A stretch of 64,000 nt of DNA from Pantoea sp. AS-PWVM4 (GCF_000468095.1 NZ_ASZC01000003.1:310001-374000); one strand, 5' to 3'. Shown: positions 8,028 through 19,061, counted from the first letter of the stretch. Notes: generated by a model from the sequence alone, not told the origin. A program made the numbers and translations.

Positions 8028-9586
8028 TGGAATTTCTCTTCGACCCCTCCATCTGGGCGGGTTTGCTGACGCTTATCGTGCTGGAGATTGTTCTCGGCAT
8101 CGATAACCTGGTTTTTATTGCTATCCTGGCCGACAAGCTGCCGCCAAAACAGCGCGATAAAGCGCGTCTGATCGGCCTGTCGCTGGCGTTGGTAATGCGA
8201 CTTGGCCTGTTGTCACTCATCTCGTGGATGGTGACATTGACGCGACCCCTATTCAGCGTAGGCGATTTCAGCTTTTCCGGGCGCGATTTAATCCTGCTGG
8301 CCGGTGGTCTGTTCCTGTTGTTCAAGGCCACGATGGAGTTACATGAACGGCTGGAGAACCGCAATCTGGAGCATCAGGGTAACCGCAGCTATGCCAGCTT
8401 CTGGGCAGTGGTGACACAAATCGTGGTGCTGGACGCGGTGTTTTCGCTGGATGCGGTGATTACCGCCGTAGGGATGGTGAACCATCTGCCGGTGATGATG
8501 ACGGCGGTAGTGATCGCGATGGGTGTGATGCTGCTGGCTTCAAAACCTTTGACCCGTTTTGTTAACGCGCACCCGACGGTGGTGGTGTTGTGTCTTAGCT
8601 TCCTGCTGATGATCGGTTTGTCGCTGGTCGCGGAAGGTTTTGGTTTCCATATTCCGAAAGGTTACCTGTATGCGGCGATTGGCTTCTCGATCCTGATCGA
8701 ATTGTTTAACCAGATTGCGCGTCGTAACTTTATCCGCCATCAGGCGCATCGCCCGATGCGTGAACGCACCGCCGAAGCGATTCTGCGTCTGATGGGAGGC
8801 CGTCAGCGTAAACAGGCGGCGACGACGGAAGAGCAGGCGCTGGTGGAAGCCATGCCGCAGGAAGCCTTTAAGGACGAAGAACGTTACATGATCAACGGTG
8901 TGCTGACGCTGGCGCAACGCTCGATTCGTAGCATCATGACGCCTCGTGGTGAAATCTCCTGGGTGGATGTGGAACGTCCGGTGGATGAAATTCGCATTCA
9001 GTTGCTGGATACGCCGCACAGCCTGTTCCCGGTGTGCCGCGGCGAGTTGGATGAGATCATCGGCGTGGTTCGTGCCAAAGAGTTGTTGGTCGCACTCGAG
9101 CATGGCATGGATGTGGCGACCTTTGCCGCCAACACCCCGCCGATTGTGGTGCCTGAAACACTGGACCCGATTAACCTGCTGGGCGTGCTGCGTCGGGCGA
9201 AGGGCAGCTTTGTGATCGTCACTAACGAATTCGGCGTGGTCCAGGGTTTAATCACGCCGCTTGACGTACTGGAAGCGATTGCCGGTGAGTTCCCGGACGA
9301 AGATGAAACACCGGATATCATTGCCGATGGCGAGGGCTGGTTGGTGAAGGGGGGGACGGATTTGCACTCACTGCAACAGCTGCTGGATTATCACGAATTG
9401 GTCAAAGCTGAAGACGATCACGCATCGCTGGCGGGCCTGCTGATTGATCAGAAAGGCCAATTGCCAGTGCCGGGTGAGGTGATTGATTTGCCACCGCTGC
9501 ATTTCCAGATTATCGAAGCGACTGACTACCGCGTAGATTTAGTGCGGGTGACAAAAGACAAGCCGCACGAGGATGAAGAAATATAA
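8027..9586 (+). CDS. yoaE: TerC-type membrane protein with CBS pair and CorC domain
   Basis: A 519-residue protein. The N-terminal about 230 residues form a TerC membrane domain with the hallmark acidic intramembrane motifs ([11 protein letters not shown] near 18-28 and [13 protein letters not shown]). Two CBS domains follow (about 285-400) and a CorC/HlyC transporter-associated domain closes the protein (about 425-510). TerC proteins are implicated in metal ion, especially manganese, export and metalation of exported enzymes; the role of YoaE itself is not settled. The ATG at 8027 has AAGGAG six bases upstream and overlaps the stop of the 51-codon frame. It ends at a strong bidirectional terminator shared with pdeD. 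Confidence 0.93.
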   Translation: MEFLFDPSIWAGLLTLIVLEIVLGIDNLVFIAILADKLPPKQRDKARLIGLSLALVMRLGLLSLISWMVTLTRPLFSVGDFSFSGRDLILLAGGLFLLFKATMELHERLENRNLEHQGNRSYASFWAVVTQIVVLDAVFSLDAVITAVGMVNHLPVMMTAVVIAMGVMLLASKPLTRFVNAHPTVVVLCLSFLLMIGLSLVAEGFGFHIPKGYLYAAIGFSILIELFNQIARRNFIRHQAHRPMRERTAEAILRLMGGRQRKQAATTEEQALVEAMPQEAFKDEERYMINGVLTLAQRSIRSIMTPRGEISWVDVERPVDEIRIQLLDTPHSLFPVCRGELDEIIGVVRAKELLVALEHGMDVATFAANTPPIVVPETLDPINLLGVLRRAKGSFVIVTNEFGVVQGLITPLDVLEAIAGEFPDEDETPDIIADGEGWLVKGGTDLHSLQQLLDYHELVKAEDDHASLAGLLIDQKGQLPVPGEVIDLPPLHFQIIEATDYRVDLVRVTKDKPHEDEEI

Positions 9587-9617
9587 AAATTTGGCACCTT
9601 CGGGTGCCAAATTTTTT
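9586..9617. terminator. Bidirectional terminator yoaE / pdeD
   Basis: A 13-base stem (AAAATTTGGCACC, TTCG loop, GGTGCCAAATTTT) with A and T tracts on both sides, immediately after the yoaE stop. Confidence 0.93.
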
Positions 9618-9628
9618 CATTCAGTTGT

Positions 9629-9648
9629 AGCGGCGCGATTTATCTCGC
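9629..9648. repeat. Half copy of a palindromic REP-like element
   Basis: AGCGGCGCGATTTATCTCGC here is nearly the same as each arm of the complete element at 56048-56107. It sits between the yoaE terminator and the pdeD stop. Confidence 0.6.
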
Positions 9649-9650
9649 TA

Positions 9651-11213
9651 TTACGCGCTGAGCTGCGCCTGATGCTGTTCCAGCCAGGCCGGGAAGTCTT
9701 CAATCGGCATCGGACGTGCATAGAAATACCCCTGCAAATGGTCGACACCACGTTCGCGCAGATAATGCGCCTGTTCCGCAGTTTCCACTCCCTCCGCCAC
9801 CAGCGCGATGTTCAGGCGTTGCGCCAGTGAAATCACCATATCGGTAACGGTGGCGTTAATGGCATCGGTGCCAATAGCGGCGGTAAAAATCTTATCGATT
9901 TTCAGCACATCGGGTTTGAGATCTTTCAGATAGGCAAGCGAACTGTGCCCGGTCCCGAAGTCGTCAATCGCCAGACGGACGCCAATCTCATGCAACTGGG
10001 CAACTACCGCCTGATCAATCACCGGCAGCGCATCGCGTTCGGTCAACTCGACCACCAGTTTCGGTAACGGGTTGGCTGGCCACCAGATTCGTTGCAGGTC
10101 CTCAACAATCACCCGATCGTGAAAATGGCTGGCGGCAACGTTAATCGCAATATGGAAAGAAGAGCAGTGCGGCAGATTCGGTAGTTCATCTACCACTTTA
10201 GCAATCACAAAACGGGTGAGTGGTGCGATCAGATTTTGCCGTTCGGCCAGCGGAATAAACACGTCCGGAGCGATCCATCCCTGACGGGGATTGTGCCAGC
10301 GTAACAGCAGCTCGATACCGTCGCATTCGCCACTTTTGGCGTTAATCAGCGGCTGACAATAAACCATAAATTCATTTGCGGTGATGCCATAACTGATTTG
10401 CCAGTTCAGGCTCATGCGGTTGGCGGTCGCCAGCCAGACGATGTAGCCCATCAGCAGGCTAAGCAGCACCGCCAGTGGCAACTGAGACGGCAGGGTGCTC
10501 AGCGCCAGGCGTGCCGGTGACGGACCGTACAACGTAATGGTGTAGGGATAACGTAGTGATGCCTGATCGTAGGCGACTTCATCTTCTGAGGGCACCGTCG
10601 GTTCAATCAGCGGATTGCCATATTCCAGGCTTTGTCCACCCACGTTAAAAATTGCCCGTTCCACCCACGGCAGTTGCGGTTCAAGCAAATAATTGGTCAT
10701 TAACTCGATATTGATGACCTGTAATAAACCATCACGATTATCCAGCGACTTAGGCGTCCACAGCAGCAATACCGGAGAACCTTTTAACAGGTAATCATCG
10801 GTGGTAAGCATCATGCGTTCATTATTAATCGCCAGTTCCGGGTAAGTCTGGCTGAAGGAGATATTTTGCGGGCCGTAAATACTGGAGCAGTAAAGCGTGT
10901 CGTTCTCCACCAGCAGAATCGATCTGACGGTTTGCAGCGCGGCGATTTTTTCAATGAGCGGAAAACGAACTTGCGGGCAGGGCACGCCGACCAGGCCAAG
11001 GGTGTTATTGGCAGAGACATCCAGCGGCGAAAACATGCGATCAAAACGTTCAATGGCGCGAGAGGCAAAATCCAGAGACTGTTGCTCAATACGTGACTTC
11101 TCTTCAATGTAGCGAAAAGTCAGCGTAAGAATTAAAACCAGCGCGGCGATCACTAACGCAATAAGCAATCGCTTACGGCGAAATTGACCAACAAATTGCT
11201 GGGCTATGAGCAT
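9651..11213 (-). CDS. pdeD: Cyclic-di-GMP phosphodiesterase with CSS-motif sensor (PdeD/YoaD)
   Basis: A 520-residue inner-membrane protein: one N-terminal helix (about 15-37), a periplasmic CSS-motif domain (cysteine of the DTLYCSSIYG motif at about residue 107), a second membrane helix (about 240-260) and a cytoplasmic EAL domain. In CSS-EAL enzymes the periplasmic disulfide state, set by DsbA/DsbB, controls cleavage of c-di-GMP. The EAL signature reads ELL (GIELLLRW) as it does in E. coli YoaD; the later catalytic motifs ELTERD, DDFGTG, KIDK and EGVET are present, so it should be active. The ATG at 11213 has AAGGTGG before it. Location next to sdaA and yoaE agrees with K-12. Confidence 0.92.
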   Translation of the reverse strand: MLIAQQFVGQFRRKRLLIALVIAALVLILTLTFRYIEEKSRIEQQSLDFASRAIERFDRMFSPLDVSANNTLGLVGVPCPQVRFPLIEKIAALQTVRSILLVENDTLYCSSIYGPQNISFSQTYPELAINNERMMLTTDDYLLKGSPVLLLWTPKSLDNRDGLLQVINIELMTNYLLEPQLPWVERAIFNVGGQSLEYGNPLIEPTVPSEDEVAYDQASLRYPYTITLYGPSPARLALSTLPSQLPLAVLLSLLMGYIVWLATANRMSLNWQISYGITANEFMVYCQPLINAKSGECDGIELLLRWHNPRQGWIAPDVFIPLAERQNLIAPLTRFVIAKVVDELPNLPHCSSFHIAINVAASHFHDRVIVEDLQRIWWPANPLPKLVVELTERDALPVIDQAVVAQLHEIGVRLAIDDFGTGHSSLAYLKDLKPDVLKIDKIFTAAIGTDAINATVTDMVISLAQRLNIALVAEGVETAEQAHYLRERGVDHLQGYFYARPMPIEDFPAWLEQHQAQLSA

Positions 11214-11315
11214 CAGTAACCACCTTGCAAAGACTAAGAATAAAGCCAAAGAACTTCTGGGTTATCGGCATAGCGGCGGCCAGGTTTAGCACGGCTCTGG
11301 AAAAAAAGCGGTACT

Positions 11316-11346
11316 GAAAAAGCAGCGCGGCCAGGGAGGGCCGCGC
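11316..11346 (-). terminator. Rho-independent terminator downstream of sdaA
   Basis: Perfect 8-base GC stem GCGCGGCC (11325) / GGCCGCGC (11339); read on the minus strand it is followed by TGCTTTTT. It lies about 105 bases beyond the sdaA stop. Confidence 0.75.
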
Positions 11347-11451
11347 GTAAATCACTCTATCTGGTTTAGCATGATGGAGGTAGCAGCAGTTGCATAAAAT
11401 TGTTCAATCGGTGTTTTTTTGCTCACCGAAGAAAGCAACTGCGTGGGGGAG

Positions 11452-12816
11452 TTAGTCGCACTGAACCTTGATAGCAAGACCACCGCGCGAGGTTTCACGA
11501 TATTTTGCATTCATATCTTTGCCGGTCTCATACATCGTCTCAATGACTTTATCCAGTGAGACGCGCGGTTCGCTGGTACGACGGAGCGCCATACGTGCCG
11601 CATTGATGGCTTTTACCGAGGCAATGGCATTACGTTCAATGCAAGGGACCTGCACCTGGCCTGCGACCGGATCGCAGGTCAGTCCAAGGTTGTGTTCCAT
11701 ACCAATTTCAGCCGCGACACACACCTGTTCCGGGCTGGCGCCCAACAACTCCGCCAGGCCGGCGGCCGCCATCGAACAGGCCACACCCACTTCTCCCTGG
11801 CATCCCACTTCAGCACCGGAAATGGAGGCATTCATTTTATACAGAATGCCAATGGCACCGGAGGCGAGGAAATAGCGGATATAAATGTCAGGCGTCACGC
11901 TTTCAATAAAGTGATCGTAATAAGCCAGCACCGCTGGAACGATGCCACAGGCACCGTTGGTCGGGGCGGTGACGACGCGGCCACCTGCGGCATTCTCTTC
12001 ATTGACTGCCAGCGCAAACATATTGACCCAGTCAATCACGTTCATCGGATCATTAGAATGCTTGGTGGAGGAGACCAGCAAACGGCGCAACGAAGCCGCA
12101 CGGCGCGGCACCCGCAGTGGCCCCGGCAGCACGCCTTCAGTATTCAGCCCACGATCGATACATGCCTGCATGGTCTGCCAGATGTTGGCGAAGTAGCTAT
12201 GAATCTCGTCGCGGCTGTGCAGCGCCAGTTCGTTCTTCAACACCAGGCCAGACAGTGACAGGCCGCTCTCCCGACAGTGAGCAAGTAGCTCTTTAGCAGA
12301 ATCGAACGGGAACGGCACGGAGACTTGGTCCAGCACGGACTGACCAAAATGCTCTTCATCAACGATAAAACCACCGCCGATGGAGTAATAGGTTTTGCTC
12401 AGAATCAGCAGGTCGCCAGCGAAAGCGAACAGTGTCAGGCCATTTTCATGCAACGACAGGTTTTCGCTACGGAACACCATGCCGCCTTCGCGGGGGAAAT
12501 CAACTTCATGGGCACCGTTGGCCAGCAGCAGGCGTTCGCGTTGTTCGACATCCTGAATAAAAGCGGGAATGCTGTCGATATCAACGGTATCCGGAGCGGC
12601 ACCGGCCAGACCCATAATGATCGCGATGTCAGTGTGGTGACCTTTACCCGTGAGCGACAGAGAGCCGTAAACGTCCACCGCAACACGCGTGACGTCCTGC
12701 AACTTACCCTGTTCGGCCAGCAGACCAACAAACTGTTTGCCCGCTTTCATTGGGCCGACAGTATGCGAACTGGAAGGGCCGATGCCCACTTTAAACATGT
12801 CAAAAACACTAATCAC
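11452..12816 (-). CDS. sdaA: L-serine dehydratase (deaminase) 1, iron-sulfur type
   Basis: A 454-residue enzyme converting L-serine to pyruvate and ammonia with a [4Fe-4S] cluster. The single-chain form is seen: beta domain first ([14 protein letters not shown]), then the alpha domain with cysteines in the LTCDPVAG and VPCIERNA contexts that bind the cluster. Two GTG codons are possible starts; the second (12816) is chosen because GAGGAG lies 8 bases before it and because the resulting [10 protein letters not shown] start aligns with E. coli MISLFDMF. Length equals the E. coli protein. Minus-strand order pabB-nudL-sdaA is that of K-12. Confidence 0.97.
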   Translation of the reverse strand: MISVFDMFKVGIGPSSSHTVGPMKAGKQFVGLLAEQGKLQDVTRVAVDVYGSLSLTGKGHHTDIAIIMGLAGAAPDTVDIDSIPAFIQDVEQRERLLLANGAHEVDFPREGGMVFRSENLSLHENGLTLFAFAGDLLILSKTYYSIGGGFIVDEEHFGQSVLDQVSVPFPFDSAKELLAHCRESGLSLSGLVLKNELALHSRDEIHSYFANIWQTMQACIDRGLNTEGVLPGPLRVPRRAASLRRLLVSSTKHSNDPMNVIDWVNMFALAVNEENAAGGRVVTAPTNGACGIVPAVLAYYDHFIESVTPDIYIRYFLASGAIGILYKMNASISGAEVGCQGEVGVACSMAAAGLAELLGASPEQVCVAAEIGMEHNLGLTCDPVAGQVQVPCIERNAIASVKAINAARMALRRTSEPRVSLDKVIETMYETGKDMNAKYRETSRGGLAIKVQCD

Positions 12817-13001
12817 CGGTGACACTCCTCACAAAGCTTATTTTTGTACGGCTCAGGCCGTTTTATGCGGCTAATAGTAATCGCACGCGCGCAGACACGA
12901 GCAGCTTTTCGCATGAAATAAACTAATTATACAGCACAGAAATAGTTATCCATTGCAGGAGGCAAAACTGGTGCAGGAAGAAATGGCAAGCGAGGGGTAC
13001 A

Positions 13002-13580
13002 TCAACCAGGCAGGGCAATTTGCTGACCGAGCGCACGGATAATGCCTGCGGTCATGCCCCAGATAAAATAATCTTCATACCATGAGAGCCACACCTGATG
13101 CTGACGCTGGCCGCGACGCAGCGTCAGACCACTGTAGCGACTGAGGCGTAAGGCTTCCGCCAGCGGCATGGCAAAGGCGCTTTCGACCTCATCGGGATTA
13201 ATCGCCAGAGGCAACCCGGCGGGAATGATGCCGACCACCGGCGTGACGGCAAAACCGGTGCTGCTGGTCACTGCGGGCAGCACGCCAACCACCTGCACCT
13301 GATCAGGCTGGATACCCACTTCCTCCTGTGCCTCACGCAGGGCGGTGAAGATCAGCGAGTCATCGCTGGCATCCTGCATCCCACCAGGAAAAGCCACCTG
13401 ACCGGCATGTTTTCGGAGCCGACTGGAACGGCGCGTCAGCAATAACCCGGGTTCTGTATCGTTAATAACGGGCACCAGCACCGCAGCGCGCCGGCCATTA
13501 ACAGGCGTTTTCGCCAGTGTCACCGGCGGTTGCAACATAAAACGGCTGAGGAATTGATCCAGAGTCAGGTCGCTGTTCAT
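13002..13580 (-). CDS. nudL: Nudix CoA pyrophosphatase NudL
   Basis: A 192-residue Nudix hydrolase. The signature of the NudL/PCD1 subgroup is visible: [21 protein letters not shown] just before the Nudix box, whose core reads [11 protein letters not shown] (about residues 84-94). Family members cleave CoA and acyl-CoA to 3',5'-ADP and phosphopantetheine. The ATG follows the pabB stop with a one-base gap, so translation is probably coupled. The E. coli homologue (YeaB) is also 192 residues and lies at the same place. Confidence 0.95.
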   Translation of the reverse strand: MNSDLTLDQFLSRFMLQPPVTLAKTPVNGRRAAVLVPVINDTEPGLLLTRRSSRLRKHAGQVAFPGGMQDASDDSLIFTALREAQEEVGIQPDQVQVVGVLPAVTSSTGFAVTPVVGIIPAGLPLAINPDEVESAFAMPLAEALRLSRYSGLTLRRGQRQHQVWLSWYEDYFIWGMTAGIIRALGQQIALPG

Positions 13581-13581
13581 T

Positions 13582-14940
13582 TCAGGCCAGTTCTCGCAGG
13601 CTGGGAAGAATACGATTCACTTTATGCAACGTCTCCTGATATTCAGCGGTGACGTCACTGTCGGCCACCAGCCCACCGCCCGCTGCGCAGTATAACTGCT
13701 GGTTTTCGGCGACAAGCGTGCGGATGGTGATGCTGGTATCCATGCGGCCACACAGGCTGATATAACCGATGCTCCCGCACCAGGCATTGCGGCGATGTGG
13801 TTCCAGCTCCTCAATGATCTCCATGGCGCGGATCTTCGGCGCGCCGGTAATGGAGCCGCCGGGAAAACAGGCACGCAGCAGATCAGTGGCGGCAAGCTGC
13901 GCGGGCAGCCTTGCTCGCACGGTACTCACCAGATGATGCACCGCCGGGAACGGTTCGACGACAAATAACTCAGGTACGCTGACGCTGCCAGGTTCGGCAA
14001 CGCGCCCGATATCATTGCGCAGCAGATCGACAATCATCAAATTTTCTGCGCGATCTTTCTCGGCATGCGCCAGCTCTTCTGCCTGCTGACGGTCGGCGTG
14101 AGGATCGGCCAGGCGTGGGCGCGTGCCTTTGATTGGCCGGGTTTCAATTTCCTGCTGATGCAGGGAAAGAAAGCGTTCCGGTGACAAGCTGAGAATCACG
14201 CTGTGCGGCAGCCGGAGAAAGGCGCTGAAGGGGGCGCGATTGGCCGCATTCAGATGCTGAAAAGCCTGCCACTCATCACCGCGATAGCTGGCCTGAAAGC
14301 GCTGGGCCAGATTAACCTGGTAGCAATCACCTGCCTGAATATAGGCCTGCACAGCGGCAAAACGTTGGGCGTAGTCGTCGTAACTCAGATTGGATTGCCA
14401 GTCACTGGTTAGCGCAAAGGGTTGTTGAGCGGGGGCGTTTTGCGCTTGCAGCCATTGCCAGCGCGCGTCGGCATCATCCAGTGACACCAGCGTCAGGCGA
14501 CATAATTGATGGTCAGCGATTAACGCCCAGTCATAAATGCCGACCGCCATATCCGGGGTAATGAGATCGGACTTCGCCAGCTGAGGTAAGGTTTCGAAAC
14601 GACGCCCCAGGTCATAACCAAATAATCCCAGCGCGCCGCCCTGAAAAGGCAGGTCAGGATTAAAAGCGGGCTGAACTCCGAGTGCATCGCACTGCTGCTG
14701 GAGTAGCGTCAGCGGATCATTCGGGCTGGTCTGGATATGGTCTTGCTGAACGATTTCCGTTACGTCTCCCCGGGTCACCAGGGTTACACGCGGATCGGCG
14801 GTCATAATATCAAAGCGGTTATCAGCATGATCGGCCTGGCCCGACGTCAACAGCATTGCCCAGGGCTGATGAGCAAGGGTGGAAAACAGGTGCGTCAGCG
14901 TATCCGGCGTATAATTGAGAGCGAGGGTTTTTACGATCAT
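13582..14940 (-). CDS. pabB: Aminodeoxychorismate synthase component I
   Basis: A 452-residue chorismate-utilising enzyme. With the glutaminase PabA it makes 4-amino-4-deoxychorismate, the precursor of p-aminobenzoate and folate. The N-terminal tryptophan-site domain ([11 protein letters not shown]) is followed by the catalytic domain with PIKGTRP (active-site Lys), [16 protein letters not shown] and [15 protein letters not shown]. The start at 14940 ([10 protein letters not shown]) is preferred because it aligns with E. coli PabB; no strong ribosome site precedes it. It is transcribed with nudL and diverges from yoaH. Confidence 0.95.
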   Translation of the reverse strand: MIVKTLALNYTPDTLTHLFSTLAHQPWAMLLTSGQADHADNRFDIMTADPRVTLVTRGDVTEIVQQDHIQTSPNDPLTLLQQQCDALGVQPAFNPDLPFQGGALGLFGYDLGRRFETLPQLAKSDLITPDMAVGIYDWALIADHQLCRLTLVSLDDADARWQWLQAQNAPAQQPFALTSDWQSNLSYDDYAQRFAAVQAYIQAGDCYQVNLAQRFQASYRGDEWQAFQHLNAANRAPFSAFLRLPHSVILSLSPERFLSLHQQEIETRPIKGTRPRLADPHADRQQAEELAHAEKDRAENLMIVDLLRNDIGRVAEPGSVSVPELFVVEPFPAVHHLVSTVRARLPAQLAATDLLRACFPGGSITGAPKIRAMEIIEELEPHRRNAWCGSIGYISLCGRMDTSITIRTLVAENQQLYCAAGGGLVADSDVTAEYQETLHKVNRILPSLRELA

Positions 14941-15051
14941 GAGACAAATCAGATAACAGCAACAAAGACCTAAGCCTGACACATTTTTTTGTTGCTGGCA
15001 CCTGTTTGTTCCGCATGGAATAATGCGTCCCCTTTTTCCCAGGAGCGAGTC

Positions 15052-15237
15052 ATGTTTACAGGTCTTCCGGCATTATCTCACGAACAGCAGCAGCAGGCGG
15101 TTGAACGTATTCAGGAACTGATGGCAGGGGGTATGGCCAGCGGTCAGGCGATTGCGCAGGTCGCGCACGAAATTCGTCAGAGTCATCAGGGAGAACAAAT
15201 TCGGGCGCGCTTTGAAGACGACGAAGAGGACGTCTGA
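15052..15237 (+). CDS. yoaH: YoaH family small cytoplasmic protein (UPF0181)
   Basis: A 61-residue soluble protein: a helical N-terminal half ([18 protein letters not shown], then [16 protein letters not shown]) and a very acidic tail (RFEDDEEDV). AGGAG at 15041 and the family alignment fix the ATG at 15052 rather than upstream starts. Function unknown. It is divergent from pabB, as in K-12. Confidence 0.92.
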   Translation: MFTGLPALSHEQQQQAVERIQELMAGGMASGQAIAQVAHEIRQSHQGEQIRARFEDDEEDV

Positions 15238-15250
15238 CGCCCGAATCAGT

Positions 15251-15595
15251 TTATAACGCGGCGATGATCTTAATTTCGACTTTATATTTCGGATTCATCA
15301 AACCGGCCTGCACGGTGCAACGCACCGGTGCATTGCCCGGTGACACCCAGGCATCCCAGGCGCGGTTCATCGCCGGGAAATCAGCTTTATCGACGAGGAA
15401 AATAGTCGCGTCGAGAATTTTGCTTTTGTCTGAACCCACACGGGTCAGAATGGCGTCGATCACGGCCAGCGCGTTGGCGGTTTGTGCCTCTGCATCCTCA
15501 TCAAGATTCTCTGGCACGCTGGTGTAGTACACCGTCTGGTTATGAATAACAGCTTCCGACATACGGTGTTCTGGATCAATACGCGTAATGGTCAT
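15251..15595 (-). CDS. yoaB: RidA/YjgF-family protein YoaB
   Basis: A 114-residue member of the RidA superfamily. The closing motif APVRCTVQAGLMNPKYKVEIKI contains the Arg that in RidA holds the imine substrate, and DATIFLVDKADFPAMNRAWD is the conserved helix. RidA proteins are trimeric enamine/imine deaminases protecting PLP enzymes from 2-aminoacrylate, which SdaA-type serine chemistry can produce; YoaB is a distinct subgroup of unproven activity. The ATG at 15595 aligns with E. coli YoaB. It is convergent to yoaH and divergent from yoaA. Confidence 0.93.
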   Translation of the reverse strand: MTITRIDPEHRMSEAVIHNQTVYYTSVPENLDEDAEAQTANALAVIDAILTRVGSDKSKILDATIFLVDKADFPAMNRAWDAWVSPGNAPVRCTVQAGLMNPKYKVEIKIIAAL

Positions 15596-15720
15596 GATTT
15601 TCTCCTTAATTATCGCAGCGCTAGCCTGCCATAACCGCAGCCAGGTTGTCATCTGTTGTGGTCGCATGAATAGAATCCTGACATAATTACAGTACTTTTT
15701 TGAATTTTCGGTGAGGATGT

Positions 15721-17631
15721 GTGGCAGACGATTTTGCAGCTGACGGCGCGCTGGCGCAGGCGATTCCCGGCTTTAAACCGCGTGAAGCGCAGCGCGAGAT
15801 GGCGCAGGCTGTCGCAGAGGCGGTAAAAAGTGGCGGTGAGCTGGTGGTGGAGGCCGGTACCGGCACCGGTAAAACCTATGCTTATCTTGCTCCCGCGCTG
15901 CGTGCTGACAAAAAAGTGATCATCTCCACTGGTTCCAAAGCGTTACAGGATCAGCTGTATAATCGCGATCTACCCACCGTTGCCCGTGCGCTCAAGTTCA
16001 AAGGCAAAACCGCCTTGCTGAAAGGCCGCTCCAACTATCTCTGTCTGGAACGGATGGAACAGCAAACCCAGAGCGGCGGGGATCTCAACGTCCAGGCACT
16101 GGGCGATTTGATTACGTTGCGCGGCTGGTCATCGGAAACCATTGATGGCGATATCAGCAGCTGTGTCGGTGTGGCAGAAGACAGCCCGGTGTGGCCTTAT
16201 GTCACCAGCACCAACGACAACTGTCTGGGCAGTGATTGCCCGCTGTACAAAGATTGTTTTGTGGTGAAAGCCCGCAAACGGGCAATGGACGCTGATGTGG
16301 TGGTGGTGAACCACCATTTGTTCCTCGCTGATCTGGTGGTAAAAGAAGGGGGCTTTGGGGAACTGATTCCCGAGGCCGATGTGATGATTTTCGATGAAGC
16401 CCATCAGCTGCCGGATATCGCCAGCCAATATTTCGGCCAGCAACTCTCCAGCCGCCAACTCCTCGATTTAGTCAAAGACATCATTATTGCCTACCGTACT
16501 GAAGTGCGAGATGTGCAGCAGTTGCAGAAATCCGCCGACCGCCTGGCGCAATGCACCCAGGATTTCCGCCTGACATTGGGAGAACCCGGCTTTCGCGGCA
16601 ACCTGCGCGACTTGCTGAGCGATAATAACGTGATGCGCATGCTGACCTTGTTGGATGATGCACTCGAACTCTGTTACGACGTGATTAAGTTATCGCTGGG
16701 GCGTTCTGCATTGCTGGATGCCGCCTTTGAGCGCGCCGCCCTGTATCGTACCCGCCTGAAACGCTTACGTGCCATTGATGAACCGGGCTTCAGCTACTGG
16801 TATGAATGCTCCAGCCGTCATTTTACCCTCGCGCTGACGCCGCTCTCGGTTGCCGAACGTTTCCGCGAAGTGATGGACAATCGCAAAGCAGCCTGGGTCT
16901 TCACCTCTGCTACCCTGGCGGTGAATGAGCAGATGAGCCATTTCTCGAGCCGGTTGGGGGTGGATAAAGCAAAAACGCTGATCCTCAACAGCCCGTTTGA
17001 TTATGCGCGCCAGGCGCTGTTGTGCGTACCGCGCCATCTGCCGGAGCCAAATCGTCCCGGTGGCGCGCGCCGGTTGGCACAGATGATGAAGCCGTTGATT
17101 GATGCCAACAAAGGCCGCTGCTTCTTTTTATGTACCTCGCATATGATGATGCGTGAACTGGCGGCGGAATTTCGTGCCTCCATGACCATACCGGTGCTGC
17201 TACAGGGTGAAACCAGTAAAGGTCAGCTGTTGAAACAATTCCTTGAGGCAGGCAATGCCTTGCTGGTGGCAACCAGCAGCTTCTGGGAAGGCGTGGATGT
17301 GCGGGGCGATGCGTTGTCGCTGGTGATCATCGATAAACTGCCGTTTACCTCGCCGGAGGATCCGTTGTTGAAAGCCCGCATGGAGGATTGTCGTCTGCGC
17401 GGCGGTGAGCCGTTTAACGATGTGCAGTTACCCGATGCGGTAATTACCCTCAAACAGGGGGTAGGCCGTCTGATCCGTGATACCGACGATCGTGGTGTGC
17501 TGGTGATTTGCGATCAGCGCCTGGTGTCTCGCCCCTATGGCGCGCTGTTCCTCAACAGTTTGCCGCCGGCCCCGCGCACCCGCGATCTTGACCGCGCCAT
17601 TCGTTTTGTCCGCGAGCAGGAGAGTCACTAA
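15721..17631 (+). CDS. yoaA: Iron-sulfur 5'-3' DNA helicase YoaA (XPD/DinG family)
   Basis: A 636-residue superfamily 2 helicase. Walker A is at residues 44-52 (EAGTGTGKT), the DEAH box reads VMIFDEAHQLPD, and a four-cysteine region between about 105 and 180 (GRSNYLC...NDNCLGSDCPLYKDC) forms the iron-sulfur domain typical of XPD relatives. The C-terminal motifs SSFWEGVDVRGD and VGRLIRD complete the helicase core. In E. coli YoaA works with the DNA polymerase III chi subunit in repair of stalled forks. The start is GTG at 15721, giving the same length as the E. coli protein. It is probably co-transcribed with tsaB 53 bases downstream. Confidence 0.95.
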   Translation: MADDFAADGALAQAIPGFKPREAQREMAQAVAEAVKSGGELVVEAGTGTGKTYAYLAPALRADKKVIISTGSKALQDQLYNRDLPTVARALKFKGKTALLKGRSNYLCLERMEQQTQSGGDLNVQALGDLITLRGWSSETIDGDISSCVGVAEDSPVWPYVTSTNDNCLGSDCPLYKDCFVVKARKRAMDADVVVVNHHLFLADLVVKEGGFGELIPEADVMIFDEAHQLPDIASQYFGQQLSSRQLLDLVKDIIIAYRTEVRDVQQLQKSADRLAQCTQDFRLTLGEPGFRGNLRDLLSDNNVMRMLTLLDDALELCYDVIKLSLGRSALLDAAFERAALYRTRLKRLRAIDEPGFSYWYECSSRHFTLALTPLSVAERFREVMDNRKAAWVFTSATLAVNEQMSHFSSRLGVDKAKTLILNSPFDYARQALLCVPRHLPEPNRPGGARRLAQMMKPLIDANKGRCFFLCTSHMMMRELAAEFRASMTIPVLLQGETSKGQLLKQFLEAGNALLVATSSFWEGVDVRGDALSLVIIDKLPFTSPEDPLLKARMEDCRLRGGEPFNDVQLPDAVITLKQGVGRLIRDTDDRGVLVICDQRLVSRPYGALFLNSLPPAPRTRDLDRAIRFVREQESH

Positions 17632-17684
17632 TTTGTGTCAGCCTGTGTTAAGATGCGCGCCATTTTGAATCTCCCGAGGTTGTT

Positions 17685-18383
17685 ATGTCCGCCCGAATTT
17701 TAGCCCTGGACACGGCGACAGAAGCCTGTTCTGCCGCGCTGCTGAATCAACAACAGCTTGATTCCCGTTTCGAAATCGCTCCGCGTGACCATACTCAACG
17801 TATTCTGCCGCTGGTACAGGCGTTGTTGCAGGCGCAACAACTTGAGCTGACGGCGCTGGATGCGCTGGCGTTTGGACGCGGGCCGGGCAGTTTTACCGGC
17901 GTGCGTATCGGCATCGGTATCGCCCAGGGGCTGGCGCTGGGGGCGAATCTGCCAATGATTGGCGTCTCCTCGTTAGCCACCATGGCGCAAGGCGCCTGGC
18001 GACTGAGCGGCGCCACGCGTGTGCTGGCGGCGATCGATGCGCGCATGGGCGAAGTCTATTGGGCGGAGTATCAACGCGATGCGAACGGCGAGTGGCACGG
18101 CGAAGAAACCGAAGCCGTGCTGTCACCGGAAGCCGCTCAAACGCGTATTGCCGGCTTGAGCGGTGAATGGACCACGGTTGGCACCGGTTGGCAGGCGTAT
18201 CCGCAGCTGTTAACTACGCCCGGCGCGCATCTGATCGCCAGCGAAGTCCAGTTACCTGCTGCTGAAGATATGCTGCCGTTGGCGCTTGCGGCCTGGCAAC
18301 GGGGAGAAACGGTCGCGGTAGAACACGCTGAACCCGTTTATCTGCGCAATGAAGTGGCATGGAAAAAATTGCCGGGACGTTAA
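17685..18383 (+). CDS. tsaB: tRNA t6A synthesis protein TsaB
   Basis: A 232-residue inactive paralogue of TsaD with the ASKHA fold. It begins [17 protein letters not shown] and has the [13 protein letters not shown] segment, typical of TsaB/YeaZ. It scaffolds the TsaB-TsaD-TsaE complex that makes N6-threonylcarbamoyladenosine at tRNA position 37, an essential function in E. coli. Located between yoaA and yeaY as in K-12. Confidence 0.96.
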   Translation: MSARILALDTATEACSAALLNQQQLDSRFEIAPRDHTQRILPLVQALLQAQQLELTALDALAFGRGPGSFTGVRIGIGIAQGLALGANLPMIGVSSLATMAQGAWRLSGATRVLAAIDARMGEVYWAEYQRDANGEWHGEETEAVLSPEAAQTRIAGLSGEWTTVGTGWQAYPQLLTTPGAHLIASEVQLPAAEDMLPLALAAWQRGETVAVEHAEPVYLRNEVAWKKLPGR

Positions 18384-18444
18384 GGGACCGCGCAACTTAT
18401 CGCTACGCTCTCAGTCTAATCTGAGAAATAACAGGAGAAGTGCT

Positions 18445-19038
18445 ATGCCAATGAGTCGTAAAGGGATGTCTGGCGCTCTGTTAGCCTGCGTGCTGTTGAT
18501 CAGCGGTTGTGTTTCGGTGCCGGATGCCATTAAAGGGAGTTCACAGCTTCCACAGCAAGATCTATTACGCGTGATGAATGCGCCGCAACTCTATGTCGGC
18601 CAGGAGTCGCGCTTCGGCGGTAAAGTGGTAAACGTCACCAATCTTAATGGTCTGACGCGACTCGAAATTGCCACCCAACCATTGGATGACAGCGCCCGAC
18701 CACGTCTTGGTTCGGCATCGGTCGGTCGTATTTTTGCCGATATTCACGGCTTCGTTGATCCGACCGATGTGAAAAACCAGTACGTTACCGTGCTGGGCAA
18801 TATCAAAGGGACAGAAAAAGGGACGATCGGCCAGGCCAGCTACAATTTTGTGGTTATCGATGTAAAAGGTTATCAGCGCTGGCATTTAACGCAGCAGGTT
18901 ATGACGCCACCGCAGCCTATCGATCCCTGGATTTTCTACGGACCGACACGCCATCATCCAGGCTATTGGGGACCCAACCCTTACTGGGGCATGTCCAATA
19001 GTGGTCCGGCACAGGTAGAAACCATCCTGACTGAATAA
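18445..19038 (+). CDS. yeaY: Slp-family outer-membrane lipoprotein YeaY
   Basis: A 197-residue lipoprotein. The signal peptide ends in the lipobox LISG|C (Cys at about residue 23), followed by the Slp domain ([36 protein letters not shown]) and a Pro/Trp/Gly-rich tail ([13 protein letters not shown]). AGGAG at 18433 selects the ATG at 18445. Slp proteins are starvation- and stress-induced outer-membrane lipoproteins of uncertain job; yeaY in E. coli is sigma-E linked. It ends at a terminator before fadD. Confidence 0.92.
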   Translation: MPMSRKGMSGALLACVLLISGCVSVPDAIKGSSQLPQQDLLRVMNAPQLYVGQESRFGGKVVNVTNLNGLTRLEIATQPLDDSARPRLGSASVGRIFADIHGFVDPTDVKNQYVTVLGNIKGTEKGTIGQASYNFVVIDVKGYQRWHLTQQVMTPPQPIDPWIFYGPTRHHPGYWGPNPYWGMSNSGPAQVETILTE

Positions 19039-19061
19039 GTTATTTTTAATCAGTCATTTAC

